A stretch of 64,000 bases of DNA from Methylobacterium sp. E-066 (GTDB lineage Bacteria; Pseudomonadota; Alphaproteobacteria; Rhizobiales; Beijerinckiaceae). Position 1 is the first letter of the stretch. Each line of letters opens with the position of its first letter. The stretch is taken from the NCBI RefSeq assembly GCF_022829635.1, contig NZ_JAKSYO010000079.1:1-64000 (forward strand), written 5' to 3'. Made by a program: the position numbers and the translations under genes. Positions 49,466 to 59,714 of this stretch are shown here, in pieces. The notes under the pieces are model-generated. The model ran no database searches and had not been told where the DNA came from. It saw only the letters and a list, made by a program, of their open reading frames with translations.

Positions 49466-51050
49466 AATGCGCCTTGGCGTCGTAGAGGGTTTCGAGGGTG
49501 ATGAGCGGCAGCCGCCGCTCACGGGCGAACTTCTCCGTGTTGCTGCGCGCTTTGCCGCGTACGAAGAACGGGATCTTCTTCAGTTCCTTCTCGGCCTCGG
49601 GCGCCCAGGGCGCGGCCGTGATCACGACGTCCTCGTCCAGGAGGTTCGGAGCGGCCGCCGGCGCCGGATCGGCCGCTTGCGCGACCTCGGGGGCCTCCGC
49701 CGTGGAGACCGCGCGCGGATTGCCGCCGAGATGCGACGGCCCGACGCCGTCGTGGAATTCGGGGTCCTCCCGGAACATGCCCAGCAGGTGCTCTTCGAGG
49801 CCCATCATCAGCGGGTGGACCAGGGTGTCGAACAGGACGTTGGCGCCCTCGAAACCCATCTGCGGGGCGTAGCGGGCCGGGAAATCCTGGACGTGGACCG
49901 GGGCGGAGATCACCGCGCAGGGGATGCCCAGCCGCTTGGCGACGTGGCGCTCCATCTGGGTGCCGAGGACCAGTTCGGGGGCGGCGGCGCGGATCGCGGC
50001 CTCGACGTCGAGATAGTCATCGGTGACCAGGGCCTCGATGCCGTGCTCGGCAGCCTCGGCCCGGACCTCGCGGGCGAATTCGCGGCTGTAGGTTCCGAGG
50101 CCGACGACGGTGAAGCCCAGTTCCCGCGCCGCCATCCGGGCGATGCCGATCGCGTGAGTCGCGTCGCCGAACACGAAGACGCGCTTGGCCGTCAGGTAGG
50201 TCGAATCGACCGAGCGCGAATACCAGGGCAGGCGCGAGCCGGGGCCGTCGAGGAACGACGCCGGATCGATACCGGCCAGAGCCGCGACCTCGGCGACGAA
50301 GCGGCGCGTCGCGCCGACCCCGAGCGGGACTTCCCGCGTGAATGGCTGCCCGAAACTTTTCTTGAGATACTCGGCCGCGCTGCGGGCCGTCTCAGGATAG
50401 AGCACGACGTTGAAGTCGGCATCCTTGAGCCGGCCGAGATCGGCCGGGCTGGCGCCGAGCGGCGCGACGACGTTCACGTCGATCCCGAGGCTGTCGAGCA
50501 GCCGGCGGATCTCGATCAGGTCGTCCCGGTGGCGGAAGCCCAGAGCCGTCGGGCCCAGGATGTTGCAGGTCGGGCGCCGGCCCGGCTCCGGTGCGGGCCG
50601 CGGTGCAGGGGCTCCGGCGAGCGCCCGGACCAGGCGATAAAACGTCTCGGACGCGCCCCAGTTTTCCTTCTTCTGATAGGCGGGCAGCTCCAGCGGGATC
50701 ACCGGGATCGGCAGGTCGAGGGCCTTGGCGAGCCCGCCCGGATCGTCCTGGATCAGCTCGGCGGTGCAGGAGGCCCCGACGATCATCGCCTGCGGCTGGA
50801 AGCGCGCGTAGGCGGCGGCCACCGAGGTCTTGAACAGCTCGGCAGTGTCGCGGCCGAGATCCTGCGCCCGGAAGGTGGTGTATGTGACGGGCGGGCGCGC
50901 ATCCCGCCGCTCGATCATCGTGAACAGCAGGTCCGCGTAGGTGTCGCCCTGCGGCGCGTGCAGCACGTAGTGCAGCCCGGTCATCGCGGTGGCGACGCGC
51001 ATCGCGCCGATATGCGGGGGGCCTTCGTAGGTCCAGAGGGTGAGCTGCAT
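49455..51050 (-). CDS. bchB: BchB, DPOR catalytic subunit B
   Basis: 531 residues. NifK-like subunit of light-independent protochlorophyllide reductase. Asp36 ([11 protein letters not shown]) is the unusual aspartate ligand of the NB cluster; [12 protein letters not shown] and [18 protein letters not shown] follow. The C-terminal region includes the small BchB domain ([18 protein letters not shown]). Works with BchN and BchL. Stop lies inside bchH; four bases separate its start from the bchN stop. Confidence 0.96.
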
Positions 51051-51054
51051 CGCC

Positions 51055-52860
<1,806 letters not shown>

Positions 52861-52882
52861 CTAGGAGCGCCGTCGTTGACAG

Positions 52883-52924
52883 AGGCTAGGGCCGCAGCCC
52901 CAAAAGTGTCAAGTGCGCTTTACG
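52883..52924 (-). promoter_or_regulatory. predicted bchF promoter with near-consensus PpsR box
   Basis: Reading the minus strand, CGTAAAGCGCACTTGACA (52,924 to 52,907) differs by one base from the PpsR/CrtJ palindrome TGT-N12-ACA. Its right half forms a -35 TTGACA, with TAGCCT (52,888-52,883) as -10 after 18 bases. The same arrangement stands upstream of bchG. The predicted start is about 44 bases before the bchF ATG. Confidence 0.6.
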
Positions 52925-53157
52925 CTCGAATGAGGTGACAGGGGCTTTGACATATTTTCTTTGTTCCAAGTCATTGCCAAGATCGACGACTCGGGTATCG
53001 TTCCGAACGCTGGCCTCTGGTTTTGGCAGCTCGGCTGGTTCGATCCGAGGATCTGCGGCGACGAAGACTTGAGAAGACCGGCGGGCAACGCCGCACTCGA
53101 CGCGCTTGCGGAACCGCCGGCCCACCCGGGCCGGGGCCGCTTCTGGGAGGGATGCCG

Positions 53158-54069
53158 ATGGGAGACTGGAGGCATTTCGGTGAGCGTCTGGACCCCGGGC
53201 CGATTGCCGGTGGTTGTGGCGCGATGGGCGACGGCCGGTCCGTCTTCGGCGACGGGCCGCGAGTCCGCCACCAAGCCATCCCGCGCGCCTCCTCCGACGA
53301 CAAGGCGGTGCCGGATGCCCTGGCCCGCCTGGTCGAGGCGGAGATCCTGCCCCGGCTGATGCTGGCCCACCGGCCCGCCGGCCGCCGCGCCCAGCCCGAC
53401 AGGGCGCCGAGCCCGGACGAGATCGCCGCCTTCAGCGCGCTCCTGCTGGCCCCCGGGCCGATCGACCTCGACGCCCAGGTCGCCGCCCTGCGCGAGGGCG
53501 GGCTGCCGCTGCCGCGCCTGCTCCTCGACCTGCTCGCCCCGGCGGCGCGCCACCTCGGCGAGCTCTGGGAAGACGACGCCTGCGATTTCCTGGCCGTGAC
53601 CGAGGGGCTCGGACGGCTGCAGGCGGTGAGCCGGCGCCTCTGCGCGCAGCTCGAGGACGATTCGGTGCAGGCCAACGGCCGCAGCGTGCTGCTGCTGCCC
53701 TGCCCCGGCGAGACCCATCATTTCGGCCTGTCGATCGTCGCGAGCTTCTTTCGCGAGGCCGGCTGGGACGTGACCACCGCGATCCCCGGCCCGGAGGTCG
53801 ATCCCCTGACCCTCCTGCGCTCCGAGTGGTTCGACGTGGTCGGCCTGTCGCTGTCCTGCGACGTGTTCCTGCCGGCCCTGTCCGGCACGGTGACGGATGT
53901 CCGGCGCGCTTCCAGCAACAAGGAGATCCGGGTGATCGTCGGCGGCCCGTATTTCGCCCGCTACGGCGGCGAGGCGGGCATCGTCGGCGCCGATGCCTGC
54001 GCGCCGGACGGGTTCCTGGCGCCGGCCACGGCCGAAGCGTTGCTGGACAGACGCGCCCTGGCCTGCTGA
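53158..54069 (+). CDS. ppaA: PpaA/AerR, B12-binding photosynthesis regulator
   Basis: 303 residues. PpaA/AerR proteins bind cobalamin and oppose or modify PpsR repression in the light. Central helical part with the family LGELWEDDACDFLAVTEGLGRLQ motif (about 133-154), then the cobalamin domain RSVLLLPCPGETHHFGLSIVASFFREAGWDV with candidate axial His187/188, and IRVIVGGPYFARY. Shine-Dalgarno GGGAGG at 53,145-53,150 is spaced for ATG 53,158; an ATG six bases earlier is too close. Divergent from bchF, upstream of ppsR. Confidence 0.9.
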   Translation: MGDWRHFGERLDPGPIAGGCGAMGDGRSVFGDGPRVRHQAIPRASSDDKAVPDALARLVEAEILPRLMLAHRPAGRRAQPDRAPSPDEIAAFSALLLAPGPIDLDAQVAALREGGLPLPRLLLDLLAPAARHLGELWEDDACDFLAVTEGLGRLQAVSRRLCAQLEDDSVQANGRSVLLLPCPGETHHFGLSIVASFFREAGWDVTTAIPGPEVDPLTLLRSEWFDVVGLSLSCDVFLPALSGTVTDVRRASSNKEIRVIVGGPYFARYGGEAGIVGADACAPDGFLAPATAEALLDRRALAC

Positions 54070-54099
54070 AAGGGCTGCCACATCAACCATCACAATACG

Positions 54100-55545
54100 G
54101 TGACCGTGACGCCCCAGCCTCACCCCACCCCGCAGTCGCCACCTCCGGCACTGCTCCAGGTGGCCGACCACCTCGACGGCGAGGCGGTCGGGCGTCTCGT
54201 CGCGGCGTCCGCCGACCTGTCCCTGGTGGTCGATGCCGACGGGGTGATCCGGGACGCGACCGCCGCGGCCGATCTCGAAGCGGAGAACATCCCCGGCTGG
54301 CTCGGGCGGCGCTGGATCGACATCGTGACGATCGAGAGCCGGCCCAAGGTCGACGCCCTGCTGCGCGACGCCCGGCCCGACGGCATCACCCGCTGGCGCC
54401 AGATCAACCACCCCTCTCCCAGCGGCATCGACCTGCCGATTCGCTACGCCTCGATCCGCTCCGGCGAGGGCGGGCCGATCGTCATCCTGGGCCGCGACAT
54501 GCGGGCGGTGGCCGCGCTCCAGCGCCGGCTCACCGACGCCCAGCAGGCCCTGGAGCGCGACTACGACCGCCTCCGCGCCGCCGAGACCCGCTACCGCCTG
54601 CTGTTCCAGATCTCCGGCGAGCCGGTGCTGGTGGTCGATGCCGGCACCCGCCGGGTCGCGGAGGCGAACCCGTCCGCCGCGCGCCTGCTCGGCCGCCCGG
54701 CCAAGCGCCTGACCGGGCAGGATGCGGTCGACCTGTTCGATGCCGGCAGCGCCCGCTCCCTGGAGGCGCAGTTCGCCGCCCTGCGGGCGACCGGTCAGGC
54801 CGGAGAGGTCCGCGCCGCCCTCCAGCACGGGCGCGGCGAGGTCACGGTCGCGGTCTCGCTGTTCCGGGGCGAGGGCGGCCCGAGCGCGCTGATGCGGCTC
54901 GTGGCCGATCCGGCCGCCGCCGAATCCGGCACCGACCAGGAGGCGCCGACCCGCGCGGTGATCGAGGCGATGCCGGAAGGCTTCGTGGTCACCGATTCGG
55001 CCCGCCGGGTCCTGATGGCCAACGCCGCCTTCCTGGAACTGGCGCAGCTCGCCACCGAGAGCCAGGCCAGGGGCCGGCCCCTCGACCAATGGCTCGGCCG
55101 CGAGGATACCGAGGCGCAGGCCCTGTTCTCCAGTCTGGTCGACCACGGCTCCGTGCGCCGCTTCGCCACCGTGATCCGCGGCACCTATGGCGGCGTCGAG
55201 GATGTCGAGGTCGCCGCCGTTTCGGTGCCCGGGTCGCGTCCGTGCCTGGGCTTCGCGATCCGCTCCGCCCCGCGGCGGATCCCGGAGGGGCGACTCGCCG
55301 GCAGCCGCGACGTGCCGCGCTCGGTGGAGCAGATGGCCGAGCTGGTCGGCCGGGTCTCGATGAAGACCCTGGTCCGCGAGACCACCGACCTGATCGAGAA
55401 GCTGTGCATCGAGGCGGCCCTGCGGATCACCCGGGACAACCGTGCCTCCGCGGCCGAGATGCTCGGCCTCAGCCGCCAGGGCCTCTACGCCAAGATGCGC
55501 CGCTACGGCGTCGGCGACCTCGACGCCCCCGGCGAAGACGATTGA
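54100..55545 (+). CDS. ppsR: PpsR/CrtJ, photosynthesis gene repressor
   Basis: 481 residues. N-terminal and central PAS domains (first around DLSLVVDADGVIRDATAAADL, second around YRLLFQISGEPVLVVDAGTRRVAEANPSA, third around VIEAMPEGFVVTDSARRVLMAN), a connecting helix, then a C-terminal Fis-type HTH (ITRDNRASAAEMLGLSRQGLYAKMRR). Cys436 in KLCIEAAL corresponds to the redox cysteine in the HTH of CrtJ/PpsR; a second Cys is in SRPCLGF. Represses bch/crt/puc genes in oxygen at TGT-N12-ACA boxes. GTG start. Confidence 0.93.
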   Translation: MTVTPQPHPTPQSPPPALLQVADHLDGEAVGRLVAASADLSLVVDADGVIRDATAAADLEAENIPGWLGRRWIDIVTIESRPKVDALLRDARPDGITRWRQINHPSPSGIDLPIRYASIRSGEGGPIVILGRDMRAVAALQRRLTDAQQALERDYDRLRAAETRYRLLFQISGEPVLVVDAGTRRVAEANPSAARLLGRPAKRLTGQDAVDLFDAGSARSLEAQFAALRATGQAGEVRAALQHGRGEVTVAVSLFRGEGGPSALMRLVADPAAAESGTDQEAPTRAVIEAMPEGFVVTDSARRVLMANAAFLELAQLATESQARGRPLDQWLGREDTEAQALFSSLVDHGSVRRFATVIRGTYGGVEDVEVAAVSVPGSRPCLGFAIRSAPRRIPEGRLAGSRDVPRSVEQMAELVGRVSMKTLVRETTDLIEKLCIEAALRITRDNRASAAEMLGLSRQGLYAKMRRYGVGDLDAPGEDD

Positions 55546-55649
55546 TTTTTTTTTGGGGGGTTTGGGCGCGGCGTCTTCGGCCCCGGATGGCCCGGATGCG
55601 ATGATGCGGCGGGACGGGCGGGATCTCCCGATCTCTCGCCTCATTCAGG

Positions 55650-55680
55650 GACGCACGTACGTCATTGACGTACGTGCGTC
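55650..55680. promoter_or_regulatory. operator palindrome of the toxin-antitoxin module
   Basis: GACGCACGTACGTCA, one T, TGACGTACGTGCGTC: a perfect 31-base palindrome with 15-base arms. It overlaps the predicted -35 of the toxin gene, the usual site for autoregulation by an HTH antitoxin such as the one at 56,108. Confidence 0.75.
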
Positions 55681-55693
55681 ATTGGCATATATG
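55665..55693 (+). promoter_or_regulatory. predicted promoter of the toxin-antitoxin module
   Basis: TTGACG at 55,665-55,670, 17-base spacer, TATATG at 55,688-55,693. The predicted start is near 55,700 and the toxin ATG is at 55,702, so the mRNA may be almost leaderless. The -35 lies within the operator palindrome. Confidence 0.6.
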
Positions 55694-55701
55694 GCAGCTT
55701 C

Positions 55702-56070
55702 ATGCGGCCTCTGCATACCGTCGCCGAAACGTCCGGTTTCCTCGCTGATGCCAAGGCCGAACGGATGCCGACGGCCATTCGGCTCGCCCTGAAGAACGAA
55801 CTCGCCGCCGACCCGGAGGCCGGGGATCTGATCGTTGGATCGGGAGGCGTCCGCAAGCTGCGCCTTGCCGGTCGTGGCAAGGGCAAGAGCGGCGGGTACC
55901 GCGTGCTGGCCGCCTATGTCGGCCCCGAGGCACCGGTCTACCTCCTGGCGGTTCTCAACAAGGGCGATCGCGAGACTTTCACGGACGCTGAGGTGGCCAA
56001 CTTCGCCAAGCTTACAGCGTCGATCAAAGCCTCTTGGCGGGCCAGACGGGTCCCGCCTGCGCGACGATGA
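55702..56070 (+). CDS. RelE/HigB-type toxin
   Basis: 122 residues. RelE/ParE-superfamily outline: AIRLALKNELAADPEAGDLIVGSGGVRKLRL, then GGYRVLAAYVGPEAPVYLLAVLNKGDRETF, with basic residues suited to mRNA cleavage at the ribosome. This looks like the GNAT-free HigB/RelE group whose antitoxin follows the toxin. Next gene, 37 bases on, is an HTH antitoxin. It sits between ppsR and bchG with its own promoter and palindrome, so it appears to be an insertion into the photosynthesis cluster. Confidence 0.84.
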   Translation: MRPLHTVAETSGFLADAKAERMPTAIRLALKNELAADPEAGDLIVGSGGVRKLRLAGRGKGKSGGYRVLAAYVGPEAPVYLLAVLNKGDRETFTDAEVANFAKLTASIKASWRARRVPPARR

Positions 56071-56107
56071 AACATGAGGGCTTTGCCCGCTCCGAGAGGA
56101 GATAACG

Positions 56108-56407
56108 ATGGCAAGAGACATCTTCGAGCGCACACTATCCGCCCTGCATGAGGCCGAGGCGCATGCCAGGGGCGAGACGCCTGCCGGCTTGGTGGTGCAT
56201 GTCCCCGAGGCGGTCGACGTGGCTGAGATCCGCCGGCGGACCGGGAAGGCGCAGCCGGCTTTCGCGGCCAGCATCGGCGTGCCGGTCGCGACGCTCCGTC
56301 AGTGGGAGCACCGGCGCCGGCAGCCGCAAGGGCCGGCACGGGTGCTTCTGGCACTGCTGGAGAAGAACCCGCGTCTGGTCGAGGAGACCCTGGGCGAGTC
56401 GGTCTGA
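56108..56407 (+). CDS. HTH antitoxin (HigA/NadS-like)
   Basis: 99 residues. C-terminal XRE-type helix-turn-helix: RTGKAQPAFAASIGVPVATLRQWEHRRRQPQG, followed by ARVLLALLEKNPRLVEETL, as in NadS/HigA antitoxins. The N-terminal part (FERTLSALHEAEAHARGE) probably wraps the toxin. Expected to bind the 31-base palindrome at 55,650 and repress its own operon. Shine-Dalgarno GAGGAGA precedes the ATG. Confidence 0.87.
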   Translation: MARDIFERTLSALHEAEAHARGETPAGLVVHVPEAVDVAEIRRRTGKAQPAFAASIGVPVATLRQWEHRRRQPQGPARVLLALLEKNPRLVEETLGESV

Positions 56408-56562
56408 CGCCTCCCCGGGATCATGGCTAACCCCCTTCACGGGTGTGCACTTTTGGGCAGGCTACGGCGCAGGAGATGGATGTTTTGGGGTCTGGGGTCT
56501 GGGGTCTTCGTCCTGGCCCCATCGGGAGCGTGAGGGCCTCGAAAGGACATATCTCCCGACCC

Positions 56563-56679
56563 CTTCCTCATCCTGAGGCGCCGAAGCGCAGCGGAGGCCT
56601 CGAAGGAGCCCTCCAGCCGGCCGCGCGATCCCTGGAGGCCTCCTTCGAGGCCGCTGACGCGGCACCTCAGGATGAGGGC
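56563..56679. repeat. palindromic repeat A, copy 6
   Basis: CCTCATCCTGAGGCGCC left arm, GCGGCACCTCAGGATGAGG right arm, CTCGAAGGAGCCCTCCAG and CTGGAGGCCTCCTTCGAG inner arms. Intergenic, between the antitoxin and bchG. Confidence 0.9.
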
Positions 56680-57027
56680 GGGGGGTGGGATATCCGGAGG
56701 GATCATCGCGCCGGTCCGGTCAGTGCGCACGTCGCGAGGCAACCCAAGGTCGTGCTCCGTCCCGGGTGGGGCGATTCACCGAGGCGCCGCGCGGGTCGCC
56801 CGAAAACGGTCTTGGGCAGACATCCGACCCCAAAAACCCGCCCGGTTCGGAGCCCGGATACGCCGCGCGCAACCTCAGCCGGCCAGCCGGATTTGCCGAT
56901 TCTTCGAAGGTTCAGCGCCGACACCCTTCGCGCGGCCTGCGCAGGCTGGCTCAGGCAACGCCGATTCTTCGCAGAACCCCCCGCGCACCTGACGCGATCG
57001 TGTCCGATCGATGCTGGTAATGGATTA

Positions 57028-57045
57028 TGTATTCGCCGGCTTACA
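57028..57045. promoter_or_regulatory. PpsR box 1 upstream of bchG
   Basis: TGTATTCGCCGGCTTACA: exact TGT-N12-ACA. It lies 61 bases upstream of box 2. Paired boxes upstream of a bch gene fit cooperative binding by PpsR/CrtJ tetramers. Confidence 0.72.
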
Positions 57046-57088
57046 GCCACGTTTGTACGCCAATCCAGATCGACATTTTTCCGCCAAG

Positions 57089-57106
57089 TGTAAATCCAGC
57101 TTGACA
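57089..57106. promoter_or_regulatory. PpsR box 2 upstream of bchG
   Basis: TGTAAATCCAGCTTGACA: exact TGT-N12-ACA; its last six bases are the predicted -35 TTGACA, so bound PpsR would block RNA polymerase. Confidence 0.75.
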
Positions 57107-57128
57107 CGCCCGGCAGCCCCGGTAGCCT
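57101..57128 (+). promoter_or_regulatory. predicted bchG promoter
   Basis: TTGACA at 57,101-57,106, 16-base spacer, TAGCCT at 57,123-57,128. Transcription would start at or within a few bases of the bchG ATG (57,135), giving a leaderless or nearly leaderless mRNA. No Shine-Dalgarno is visible before that ATG. Confidence 0.55.
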
Positions 57129-57134
57129 GCCTGT

Positions 57135-58019
57135 ATGGCTACCACGCCCGCCCCGAGCGCCGTCGTCGAGCTCCTCAAGCCGCTCACTTGGTTCGCGCCG
57201 ATGTGGGCGTTCGCCTGTGGGGTGATCTCGTCCGGACAGCCGGCCCACGGGCAATGGCCGGTGATCGCCGCGGGCGTCGTGCTGGCCGGGCCGCTGGTCT
57301 GCGCCACCAGCCAGGCCACCAACGACTGGTTCGACCGGCATGTCGACGCGATCAACGAGCCCGGCCGGCCGATCCCCTCCGGGCGCATCCCCGGCCGCTG
57401 GGGCCTCTACCTGGCGCTGGGCTGGACGCTGCTGTCGCTGCTGGTCGCCGCGGCCCTCGGACCCTGGATCCTGGGTGCCGCCCTGTTCGGGTTGGTGCTC
57501 GCCTGGATCTATTCCGCACCACCCTTGCGGCTCAAAAAGAATGGCTGGTGGGGGAATGCCGCGGTCGGGCTCTGCTACGAGGGCCTGCCCTGGTTCACCG
57601 GCGCCGCCGTGATGGCCGCCGCCCTGCCCGACCGGCGGGTGCTGCTCGTCGCCCTGCTCTATTCCATCGGCGCCCACGGCATCATGACCCTCAACGACTT
57701 CAAGTCGGTGGAGGGTGACCGGCGCATGGGCCTCCTGTCCCTGCCGGTCCAGATGGGCACCGACCGGGCCGCCCGCTTCGCCTGCCTGGTCATGGCCGTG
57801 CCGCAGGTGGTGGTGATCGGGCTGCTGCTCGCCTGGGAGCGCCAGGGCCATGCCGCCCTGGTGGCCGCCCTGCTCGCCGGGCAGCTCGCCCTGATGGTCC
57901 GGTTCCTGAAGAGCCCGCGCGAACGGGCGGCCTGGTACAACGGCACCGGCACGACCCTCTACGTCCTCGGCATGCTGGTCGCCGCCTTCGCGCTGCGGCC
58001 GCTGGTGGGAGGGGCGTGA
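57135..58019 (+). CDS. bchG: BchG, bacteriochlorophyll synthase
   Basis: 294 residues, UbiA-type prenyltransferase with about eight membrane helices. Esterifies bacteriochlorophyllide with geranylgeranyl diphosphate. First Asp-rich motif NDWFDRHVDAINEPGRPIPSG (about 63-83), second region LNDFKSVEGDRRMGLLSLPV. First gene of the bchG-MFS-bchP-tspO operon; its stop overlaps the next ATG by one base (TGATG). Under two PpsR boxes. Confidence 0.95.
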   Translation: MATTPAPSAVVELLKPLTWFAPMWAFACGVISSGQPAHGQWPVIAAGVVLAGPLVCATSQATNDWFDRHVDAINEPGRPIPSGRIPGRWGLYLALGWTLLSLLVAAALGPWILGAALFGLVLAWIYSAPPLRLKKNGWWGNAAVGLCYEGLPWFTGAAVMAAALPDRRVLLVALLYSIGAHGIMTLNDFKSVEGDRRMGLLSLPVQMGTDRAARFACLVMAVPQVVVIGLLLAWERQGHAALVAALLAGQLALMVRFLKSPRERAAWYNGTGTTLYVLGMLVAAFALRPLVGGA

Positions 58020-59710
58020 TGACGCCTTCGGATTCGATCGGGGCTTCCGCCCGGAGACCGGATGAGTCGCAGGTCCCCTCTCCCGTGCGGGAGAGGGACA
58101 GGGTGAGGGACCAGGTTTTTCCGGATCGGTCGCACCCCTCACCCCAACCCTCTCCCGCACGGGAGAGGGAGCAGGTTGCGGTGTTCGATGAGAATACCGA
58201 GCCGACCTACGCGCCTCTCCCTCCCCCCTCTGCGGGGGAGGGTACCCTGCGCAGCAGGGGGGGAGAGGGGCAGCGCGACGCTGCAGGATCGCACGCCCGT
58301 CGCGACATTTCCGGCAACGCCGCTCCCCTCTCCCGACCCGGCCTGACGGCCGGCCCACCCTCCCCCGCAGAGGGGGGAGGGAAAGGCGCGGCGCCCGAAG
58401 ACGGCCTGGGCTGGCCCCAGATCGTCCGCCTCGGACTGGTCCAGACCGCGCTGGGCAGCGTCGTCGTGCTGATGACCGCCACCCTCAACCGCGTGATGGT
58501 GGTCGAACTGGCGCTTCCCGCCCTGGTGCCGGGGTTTCTGGTCGCCCTGCACTACGCCGCGCAGGTGTTGCGCCCGCGCTGGGGCTACGGCTCGGACCGG
58601 AGCGGGACGCGCACGCCCTGGATCGTCGGCGGCATGGCCGCCCTCTGCCTCGGCGGGTTCGGGGCGGCCTGCGGCACGGCGCTCGCTGCCACCGACCTGG
58701 TGCTCGGCCTCGCGCTGGCGGCCCTGTCGTTCCTGTGCGTCGGGATCGGGGCCGGGGCCGCCGGGACGTCGTTGCTGGTTTTGCTGTCTGGGGGTGTCGC
58801 CCCGGCCCGTCGCGGAGCCGCCGCCACCATCGTCTGGGTGATGATGATCCTGGGCTTCGCCCTGACGGCGCCCCTCGCCGGCCACTTTTTGGATCCGTTC
58901 TCCGGGCTTCGGCTGGTCGCCGTCTCCGGCACAGTTTCGCTGGTGGCGTTCTGCGTCGCCGTGCTGGCGCTGGCCGGAGTCGAGCGGCGCCTGCCCGCCC
59001 GGGCGCCCGAGCCCGAAACCACCAGAAAACCGTTCTTCACGGTCCTGGCCCATGTGCTGGCCGATCCCGTGGCCCGGACCTTCACGATCTTCGTGTTCGT
59101 CTCGATGCTGGCCTACAGCGCCCAGGAGCTGATCCTGGAACCCTATGCCGGGCTGGTCTTCGCCATGAGCCCCGGGGCGACCACCAAGCTCGCCGGGCTC
59201 CAGCATGGCGGCGTGCTCGCCGGGATGCTGCTGGTGGCGGGCGTGACGCTCGCCGCCCGCGGCACCCCCCTCGCCTCCCTCCGGCTCTGGATCGCGCTGG
59301 GCTGCGCCGGCTCGGCCGCCGCCCTGTTCGCGCTGGCTGCCGGCGGTGATGTCCTGCCCCTGCGGCCGGTGGTGTTCGCGCTGGGCGTCGCCAACGGCGC
59401 CTACGCGGTCGCCGCCATCGGCTCGATGATGGCGCTCGCCGGCCGCGGCGACGCCCGGGAGCGCGGCACCCGCATGGGCGTCTGGGGCGCGGCCCAGGGC
59501 ATCGCTTTCGGGGCCGGCGGTTTCCTGGGTGCGGCCGCCGTGGATGCGGTCCGGCTCATCACGGCCGAGCCGGTCCAGGCCTACGCCGCCGTTTTCGCCG
59601 CCGAGGGGGTGTTGTTCCTCGTCGCGGTGGTGCTGGCCCTGCGGCTCGAACCCGTCCGGGCTCCCGCTCGGGGCACGGTCCCGCTCAATCCCATCCTCGG
59701 CGCGAGGTGA
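58019..59710 (+). CDS. PucC-like MFS protein between bchG and bchP, with repeat-encoded N-terminus
   Basis: 563 residues; the conserved part, from about 131 (GWPQIVRLGLVQTALGSVVVLM), is the usual 430-440. It has 12 hydrophobic segments and PucC-family motifs (ATLNRVMVVELALPALVPG, then VLRPRWGYGSDRSGTRTPWIVGG). The homologue in other phototrophs (orf428) is thought to handle bacteriochlorophyll or LH complexes. Residues 19-51 come from repeat B (PSPVRERDRVRDQVF) and 66-122 from repeat C (LPPPSAGEGTLRSRGGEG and on), all in frame. Start 58,019 overlaps the bchG stop (TGATG), supporting translation of the extension. No internal ATG lies before the first helix in this frame. Confidence 0.88.
   Translation: MTPSDSIGASARRPDESQVPSPVRERDRVRDQVFPDRSHPSPQPSPAREREQVAVFDENTEPTYAPLPPPSAGEGTLRSRGGEGQRDAAGSHARRDISGNAAPLSRPGLTAGPPSPAEGGGKGAAPEDGLGWPQIVRLGLVQTALGSVVVLMTATLNRVMVVELALPALVPGFLVALHYAAQVLRPRWGYGSDRSGTRTPWIVGGMAALCLGGFGAACGTALAATDLVLGLALAALSFLCVGIGAGAAGTSLLVLLSGGVAPARRGAAATIVWVMMILGFALTAPLAGHFLDPFSGLRLVAVSGTVSLVAFCVAVLALAGVERRLPARAPEPETTRKPFFTVLAHVLADPVARTFTIFVFVSMLAYSAQELILEPYAGLVFAMSPGATTKLAGLQHGGVLAGMLLVAGVTLAARGTPLASLRLWIALGCAGSAAALFALAAGGDVLPLRPVVFALGVANGAYAVAAIGSMMALAGRGDARERGTRMGVWGAAQGIAFGAGGFLGAAAVDAVRLITAEPVQAYAAVFAAEGVLFLVAVVLALRLEPVRAPARGTVPLNPILGAR
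58074..58170. repeat. palindromic repeat B, copy 3 (inside the MFS gene)
   Basis: CCCCTCTCCCGTGCGGGAGA left and CTCTCCCGCACGGGAGAGGG right, with GGGTGAGGGACCAGG and CCCCTCACCCC inside. Located in codons 19-51 of the PucC-like gene. Confidence 0.9.
58215..58385. repeat. palindromic repeat C, copy 2 (inside the MFS gene)
   Basis: About 171 bases: CCCTCCCCCCTCTGCGGGGG left arm and CCCCCGCAGAGGGGGGAGGG right arm, interior with CCTGCGCAGCAGGG. In codons 66-122 of the PucC-like gene, read in the strand and frame that also give LPPPSAGEGTLRSRGGEG in BchD. Confidence 0.9.
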
Positions 59711-59714
59711 CGCG

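Larger units (their letters stand above)
56408..57134. other. 727-base gap before bchG
   Basis: Contains repeat A copy 6, then about 330 bases of GC-rich sequence with no recognisable gene. It ends with a shift to AT-richer sequence that carries the two PpsR boxes and bchG promoter. Several overlapping reading frames on both strands are not protein-like. Confidence 0.55.

Noticed and set aside
55700..55933. Minus-strand frames across the toxin gene
   Set aside because: The plus-strand toxin has a promoter, operator and antitoxin partner; the opposite frames have none.
56443..57093. 216-codon plus-strand frame between the antitoxin and bchG
   Set aside because: Its middle is repeat A and its end runs into the PpsR boxes; the product is low-complexity and unlike any protein.
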